From Candidatus Altarchaeales archaeon (GTDB taxonomy: Archaea; Altiarchaeota; Altiarchaeia; IMC4; QMZM01), in the NCBI GenBank assembly GCA_003663115.1, contig QMZJ01000054.1:1-8283 (forward strand): a stretch of 8,283 bases of DNA, read 5' to 3'. Positions 5,289 through 8,283 of this stretch are shown piece after piece (the first letter of the stretch is position 1; every line of letters begins with the position of its first letter). The position numbers and the translations under genes are program-made. The notes beneath the pieces were generated by a model. The model worked only from the letters and a program-made list of their open reading frames with translations, searched no databases and was not told the DNA's origin.

Positions 5289-6483
5289 GAAGATGAAACG
5301 AGGAATCTTCTATACCGCAACGGATGAGGAAATAAAACGTGGAGAAACGACAGATATCTACTTCAGAAGGACAAAGACCATCCTGGAGAAGAAGAATCTG
5401 GACAAAGATGTCGTTGCGGAGATAACGTGCGGTAAACTACCCCGGGACTGGCAGTGGGCCATCCTGTGCGGAGTGGAGGAGATAGCCAATCTCCTTGAGG
5501 ATTATCCGGTAGATGTCGATACTCTACCCGAGGGAACCATATTCAGGGCAAGAGATAGCGCGGGGATAAGGTCCCCTGTAATGAACATAAGGGGCCCATA
5601 CAAAGAGTTCTGCGAATTGGAGACCGCAATTCTCGGATTGATATGTCAATCTACAGGTATTGCAACCTCTGCAGCCAGGATCAAGAAAATACTCTATAAC
5701 AAGCAGGTTTTATCCTTTGGTGTAAGAAGAATGCACCCCGCAATCTCTCCGATGATCGATAGATCCTCTTACATCGGCGGCTTTGATGGCGTCTCAGCAG
5801 TTTTGTCTGCCAAAAAACTGGGTATAATGCCCACTGGAACGATGCCTCATTCCCTGATAATTATAACCGGAGATCAGGTCAAGGCATGGCGAGCCTTTGA
5901 CGATGTTATGGAAAGGAATGTGCCAAGGGTAATGCTATGCGATACCTACTTCGACGAAAAAATTGAATCTGTAATGGCAGCAGAATCCATAAAGAGATTA
6001 AACGCTATCAGATTAGACACTCCCGGATCGAGGAGGGGGAATTTTAAGGAGATCGTCCAGGAGGTCAGATGGGAACTAAATGCAAGAGGCTTTAAAGATG
6101 TAAAGATTTTCATTTCCGGGGGCCTAAATGAGGAATCGGCAAGGATTCTAAAGGACAGCCCTGTAGACGGCTTCGGGGTTGGAACGTATGTCTCTAACTC
6201 CCCCGTAGTAGATTTTGCGATGAACATCGTTGAAACTGATAAAAAACCTGTGGCAAAGAGAGGCGTCTTCGGGGGAGAAAAGCAGCTGTACAGGTGTCCG
6301 AACTGTTTTCGGGACCTTGCCGTTTTGGTTAGTGAGAAAACCCCGAAATGCGATGAGTGTAATAAAAAGATGCGGCCCTTGCTGAGGCCATTGATAAGAA
6401 AAGGCAGGATAGTTGCTAAACTTCCAGGTCCCCGGGAGATAAGGAAGAATGTACTGAAGGAATTGGAAAAAATTGAGCTCTAA
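5278..6483 (+). CDS. Nicotinate phosphoribosyltransferase, archaeal zinc-ribbon type
   Basis: Makes nicotinate mononucleotide from nicotinate and PRPP, the entry step of NAD salvage (Preiss-Handler pathway), in the cytoplasm. 401 residues, near the roughly 390 of the Thermoplasma-type enzymes. The N-terminus has FYTATDEEIKRGETTDIYF (11-29). FGVRRMHPAISPMIDRSSYI (147-166) and GTMPHSL (187-193, His191) belong to the active-site region. KIFISGGLNEE (276-286) and DGFGVGTYVSN (297-307) are the phosphate-binding loops of the barrel. A C-terminal zinc ribbon has Cys340, Cys343, Cys358 and Cys361 (CPNC and CDEC). ATG 5278 overlaps the preceding gene by 11 nt, with AGGG 7 nt upstream. ATG 5293 is an alternative that would remove five residues. 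A quinolinate phosphoribosyltransferase is less likely given the length and motifs. Confidence 0.93.
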   Translation: MGTEKMKRGIFYTATDEEIKRGETTDIYFRRTKTILEKKNLDKDVVAEITCGKLPRDWQWAILCGVEEIANLLEDYPVDVDTLPEGTIFRARDSAGIRSPVMNIRGPYKEFCELETAILGLICQSTGIATSAARIKKILYNKQVLSFGVRRMHPAISPMIDRSSYIGGFDGVSAVLSAKKLGIMPTGTMPHSLIIITGDQVKAWRAFDDVMERNVPRVMLCDTYFDEKIESVMAAESIKRLNAIRLDTPGSRRGNFKEIVQEVRWELNARGFKDVKIFISGGLNEESARILKDSPVDGFGVGTYVSNSPVVDFAMNIVETDKKPVAKRGVFGGEKQLYRCPNCFRDLAVLVSEKTPKCDECNKKMRPLLRPLIRKGRIVAKLPGPREIRKNVLKELEKIEL

Positions 6484-6510
6484 CAGCTTAAACTGTAAGA
6501 TCGCTACAGA

Positions 6511-7080
6511 ATGTATCAAATAGAAGAACTCTCAGAAGAGGTAAAAAACTGCAGGAGATGCACGCTCTGGAGAACGAGAAAAAATCCCGTACTTGGATCT
6601 GGCGATTCCAGAGCAGATATAATGTTCATTGGGGAGGCCCCGGGAAGAAATGAGGATATGGAAGGAAAGCCATTCGTCGGGGAAGCTGGAAAAATTCTCG
6701 ATCAATTATTAACCTCTATCGATCTAAAGAGGGAAAAAGTATATATTACAAATATCCTGAAATGCCGCCCCCCGGGAAACAGAAACCCATCCAGAGATGA
6801 GATCGAGGCATGTACTCCCTTCCTGGATCGTCAGATAGAATCTGTCAACCCGTGGATTATCGTCACCCTGGGAAATTTCGCAACCAGATACATTTTAGAG
6901 AAGTTTAACCTCAAAGCCGAGAGCATTGGAAGAATCCACGGCAGGATCTTCAATCTCAAAGCCAAGAATCTTAAAATCGTTCCCATGTATCACCCGGCGT
7001 CGGCGCTCTATAATCCAAGAATTAAAGGGGTTATGATAGATGACTTTCGGGTTATTGGGGAGCTGATAGAGAGCATATAA
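6511..7080 (+). CDS. Family 4 uracil-DNA glycosylase, [4Fe-4S]
   Basis: Removes uracil from DNA to start base-excision repair, countering cytosine deamination. 189 residues, typical for family 4. The four cluster cysteines are present: Cys14 and Cys17 (CRRC), Cys85 (LKCRPPGNRNP) and Cys101 (EACTPF). Motif A is IGEAPGRNEDMEGKPFVGEA (40-59). ITNILKCR (79-86) supplies the uracil-contacting Asn81. The catalytic-loop motif B is MYHPASAL (159-166). All residues expected for activity are present. The 27-nt spacer after the nicotinate phosphoribosyltransferase gene contains no good SD, so initiation strength is uncertain, but no other start fits the N-terminal Cys pair. A DNA polymerase bacteriophage-type fusion or family 5 enzyme is excluded by length and motif A. 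Confidence 0.95.
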   Translation: MYQIEELSEEVKNCRRCTLWRTRKNPVLGSGDSRADIMFIGEAPGRNEDMEGKPFVGEAGKILDQLLTSIDLKREKVYITNILKCRPPGNRNPSRDEIEACTPFLDRQIESVNPWIIVTLGNFATRYILEKFNLKAESIGRIHGRIFNLKAKNLKIVPMYHPASALYNPRIKGVMIDDFRVIGELIESI

Positions 7081-7082
7081 GG
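7074..7082 (+). promoter_or_regulatory. Putative internal TATA box overlapping the glycosylase stop codon
   Basis: CATATAAGG, which contains the TAA stop of the uracil-DNA glycosylase gene, is centred about 31 nt before the ATG at 7109 and follows a purine-rich stretch (GATAGAGAG) resembling a BRE. The next gene lacks an SD and is preceded by an A/T-rich run, as expected for a leaderless or short-leader start. It could give the last three genes independent transcription. Confidence 0.4.
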
Positions 7083-7108
7083 CTTTAATCAATAATAATA
7101 ACAAAATA

Positions 7109-7714
7109 ATGGACAGATTTGCAATCAAGGGCACAAAGAAATTGTTCGGTCTGGCGAGAACGAAGATAAGGCTTGCCGAAGAGGCCGACACTATCGAAAC
7201 GATACCTGCTCCACTGCCCCTGATAAAGCTTCTCTCCGGGGAAGAGATAACCACCGTAGAGAAAGCAAAAGAATACAGGGATAAGCTGAGAGACTCAATA
7301 GACTTCTCCGATTCGGGTGGTGTTGCAAGAGCTGTTTTTGAATTACTGGATATAGTCGAGGGTGTGAAGTACAAGTTTGAGCCCCCAGAGTTGTGCGTTC
7401 TCGTGGGGGAGGATGAACTGAAAGCCGTGGAAAGGAGGGCAATGAAAGAATCACTTCCGATAAATGTGTTACTGATGACAGAAGATGCCCCGGAGGGGGT
7501 AAACATCTTCATAGGAGAAGAGCCCCCGGAGAATTCCCTCCATCTGGGGAGGGTTCCCTCCACACTAGCTATATTTTTGAATTTTGCATTTAATTCCGCC
7601 TATCTCTCGGAGGAGTCAAGACTGAAGAATATCAGGGTGATTCTGGGTAGAAAGACATTGATACTGGATGCCATTTACTTTTCACTGGGGGAGTTTGGTG
7701 CCAGGTTAGGATGA
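7109..7714 (+). CDS. Conserved-looking hypothetical protein, unrecognised
   Basis: A 201-residue soluble protein that I do not recognise. The N-terminal 20 residues are basic (MDRFAIKGTKKLFGLARTK). Then follow an acidic/proline stretch (about 24-35), a charged helical region with TTVEKAKEYRDKLRDS (48-63), and an alternating strand-like C-terminal half with CVLVGEDELKAVERRA, NVLLMTED and ILGRKTLILDAIYFSLGEF. There is no membrane segment, signal peptide or metal-binding cluster. Codon use and base composition match the neighbours, and the long intact frame with an ATGA junction to the DUF123 gene supports it as real. No SD precedes the ATG; a TATA-like box lies about 31 nt upstream. I considered a GINS replication subunit or a small nucleotidyltransferase, but no motif supports either. 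Its position between two DNA-processing proteins hints at a nucleic-acid role, by context only. Confidence 0.8.
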   Translation: MDRFAIKGTKKLFGLARTKIRLAEEADTIETIPAPLPLIKLLSGEEITTVEKAKEYRDKLRDSIDFSDSGGVARAVFELLDIVEGVKYKFEPPELCVLVGEDELKAVERRAMKESLPINVLLMTEDAPEGVNIFIGEEPPENSLHLGRVPSTLAIFLNFAFNSAYLSEESRLKNIRVILGRKTLILDAIYFSLGEFGARLG

Positions 7715-8121
7715 AAGGATCCTACATCTTGCTCATAGAACTCTTAGAAGATTCAGAGATTCAGATAGGAAAACTGGGAAGGATAGGGTTCCAGAAGGGT
7801 TTCTATGCATATGTGGGCTCCGCGATGAACAACCTGGAGAAGAGGATTGAGAGGCATATAAGAAAGGAAAAAAGATTATTCTGGCACATCGATTATCTGC
7901 TTGAAAATGCAGAGGTAAGGGAAGTAATCTATGCGGAATCCAGCAAAAGAGAGGAGTGCAGACTCGCAAAAAATTTGGAGAGACATTTCAATCCAGTTCG
8001 GGGCTTTGGATCCTCCGACTGTAAATGCAAGAGCCATCTATTTTTTTCCGATAACCTCGAGGATCTGAGATCTAAGGCCAGAATGGGCTTTAATGGCAGG
8101 ATATTAAGAAAGAATCTATGA
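7711..8121 (+). CDS. DUF123 / GIY-YIG-like protein (COG1833)
   Basis: A 136-residue protein of the DUF123 family, related to GIY-YIG nucleases, found alone or fused to endonuclease III in archaea. Visible landmarks: GSYILLIELLED (3-14), KGFYAYVGSAMNNLEKRIER (29-48, the GIY-YIG-like strand-turn, with Arg45 and His49 following), FWHIDYLLENA (57-67), ECRLAKNLERHF (82-93, Cys83) and FGSSDCKCKSHLFF (99-112). These match the family from end to end, so this is a full-length stand-alone form without an endonuclease III domain. The biochemical activity is not established in what I know of the family; a DNA-repair link is inferred from the fusions and from the glycosylase two genes upstream. The ATG overlaps the preceding stop (ATGA), and its own stop overlaps the next start in the same way. 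Confidence 0.92.
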   Translation: MKGSYILLIELLEDSEIQIGKLGRIGFQKGFYAYVGSAMNNLEKRIERHIRKEKRLFWHIDYLLENAEVREVIYAESSKREECRLAKNLERHFNPVRGFGSSDCKCKSHLFFSDNLEDLRSKARMGFNGRILRKNL

Positions 8122-8283
8122 CACCGGAGAGGCAGGGGTTATGGAACGGTGCTGATAGTGAGGTTATTGGTGTAAGTGCTTGCTGGATCATGGGAATAGT
8201 GATGTGTATTTTTCTTCTACCGGTGATCGATAGAACTCCGGGGAGTACGGGAAAGAGGTACAAGAGACCGTGGTTGTTGAAGA
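8118..8283 (+). CDS. Start of a small membrane protein, possibly cytochrome b C-terminal-like, runs off right edge
   Basis: An open frame begins at ATG 8118, overlapping the DUF123 stop as ATGA, and stays open for 55 codons to the window end. It begins MTPERQGLWNGADSEVIG, has one membrane helix (about VSACWIMGIVMCIFLLPVI, residues 19-37), then DRTPGSTGKRYKRPWLL. The helix ending in LLPVIDR followed by a Pro and KRP resembles the last helix of the C-terminal domain of cytochrome b-type proteins, where LPF(I/L)DR.P...RP is common. No heme ligand is visible and no earlier helices precede it in this window. The ATGA junction, correct strand and uninterrupted frame support it as a real gene; the family call is weak. 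There is no strong SD, so coupling to the upstream gene would be needed. Confidence 0.5.
   Translation, partial: MTPERQGLWNGADSEVIGVSACWIMGIVMCIFLLPVIDRTPGSTGKRYKRPWLLK

Noticed and set aside
6895..7563. Long minus-strand open frame of 222 codons
   Set aside because: Antisense to the 3' end of the uracil-DNA glycosylase and to the 7109-7714 gene; Ser-rich shadow translation without any motif.
7109..7714. GINS replication-complex subunit
   Set aside because: Size is plausible, but I could not point to any conserved GINS A/B-domain motif, so the gene is left unassigned.

Overview
The window looks archaeal, most likely from a euryarchaeote of moderate G+C. The evidence is: a separate-subunit Mrp/Mbh-type membrane module, a Thermoplasma-type nicotinate phosphoribosyltransferase with a C-terminal zinc ribbon, a DUF123 (GIY-YIG-like) protein, an ATP-cone/nuclease fusion, heavy use of AGA/AGG/ATA codons, and TATA-like boxes about 27 nt upstream of start codons. 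The lineage cannot be fixed from the sequence alone.

The left part (1-3331, minus strand) is a tightly packed operon, transcribed right to left, for a cation/proton antiporter module: MrpE, MrpF, MrpG, a DUF4040 (MbhD-type) subunit, an MbhE-type subunit, MrpB, MrpC and MrpD. MrpD is cut by the left edge. Most junctions are ATGA/GTGA overlaps. A full-length MrpA is not seen; its C-terminal parts occur as two small stand-alone proteins. This is the order found in the antiporter half of archaeal membrane-bound hydrogenase (Mbh) and related complexes. Whether this is a pure Na+/H+ antiporter or part of a redox complex depends on genes beyond position 1.

Upstream of mrpE lies an AT-rich spacer (3332-3421) with a TATA-like box and a degenerate direct repeat. 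To its right, on the same strand, is a Na+/Ca2+ exchanger-family protein (3422-4405), which could use the Na+ gradient built by the Mrp module. A compact divergent promoter region (about 4406-4460) separates the minus-strand genes from a plus-strand run.

The plus-strand run (4461-8283) encodes an ATP-cone plus Mrr-like nuclease fusion, nicotinate phosphoribosyltransferase (NAD salvage), a family 4 [4Fe-4S] uracil-DNA glycosylase, an unrecognised 201-residue protein, a DUF123 protein, and the start of a small membrane protein that runs off the right edge. The theme is DNA processing/repair plus NAD synthesis. An internal TATA-like box at 7074-7082 suggests the last three genes may have their own promoter. 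No RNA genes, mobile elements or CRISPR arrays were seen. No gene-free stretch exceeds 300 bases.
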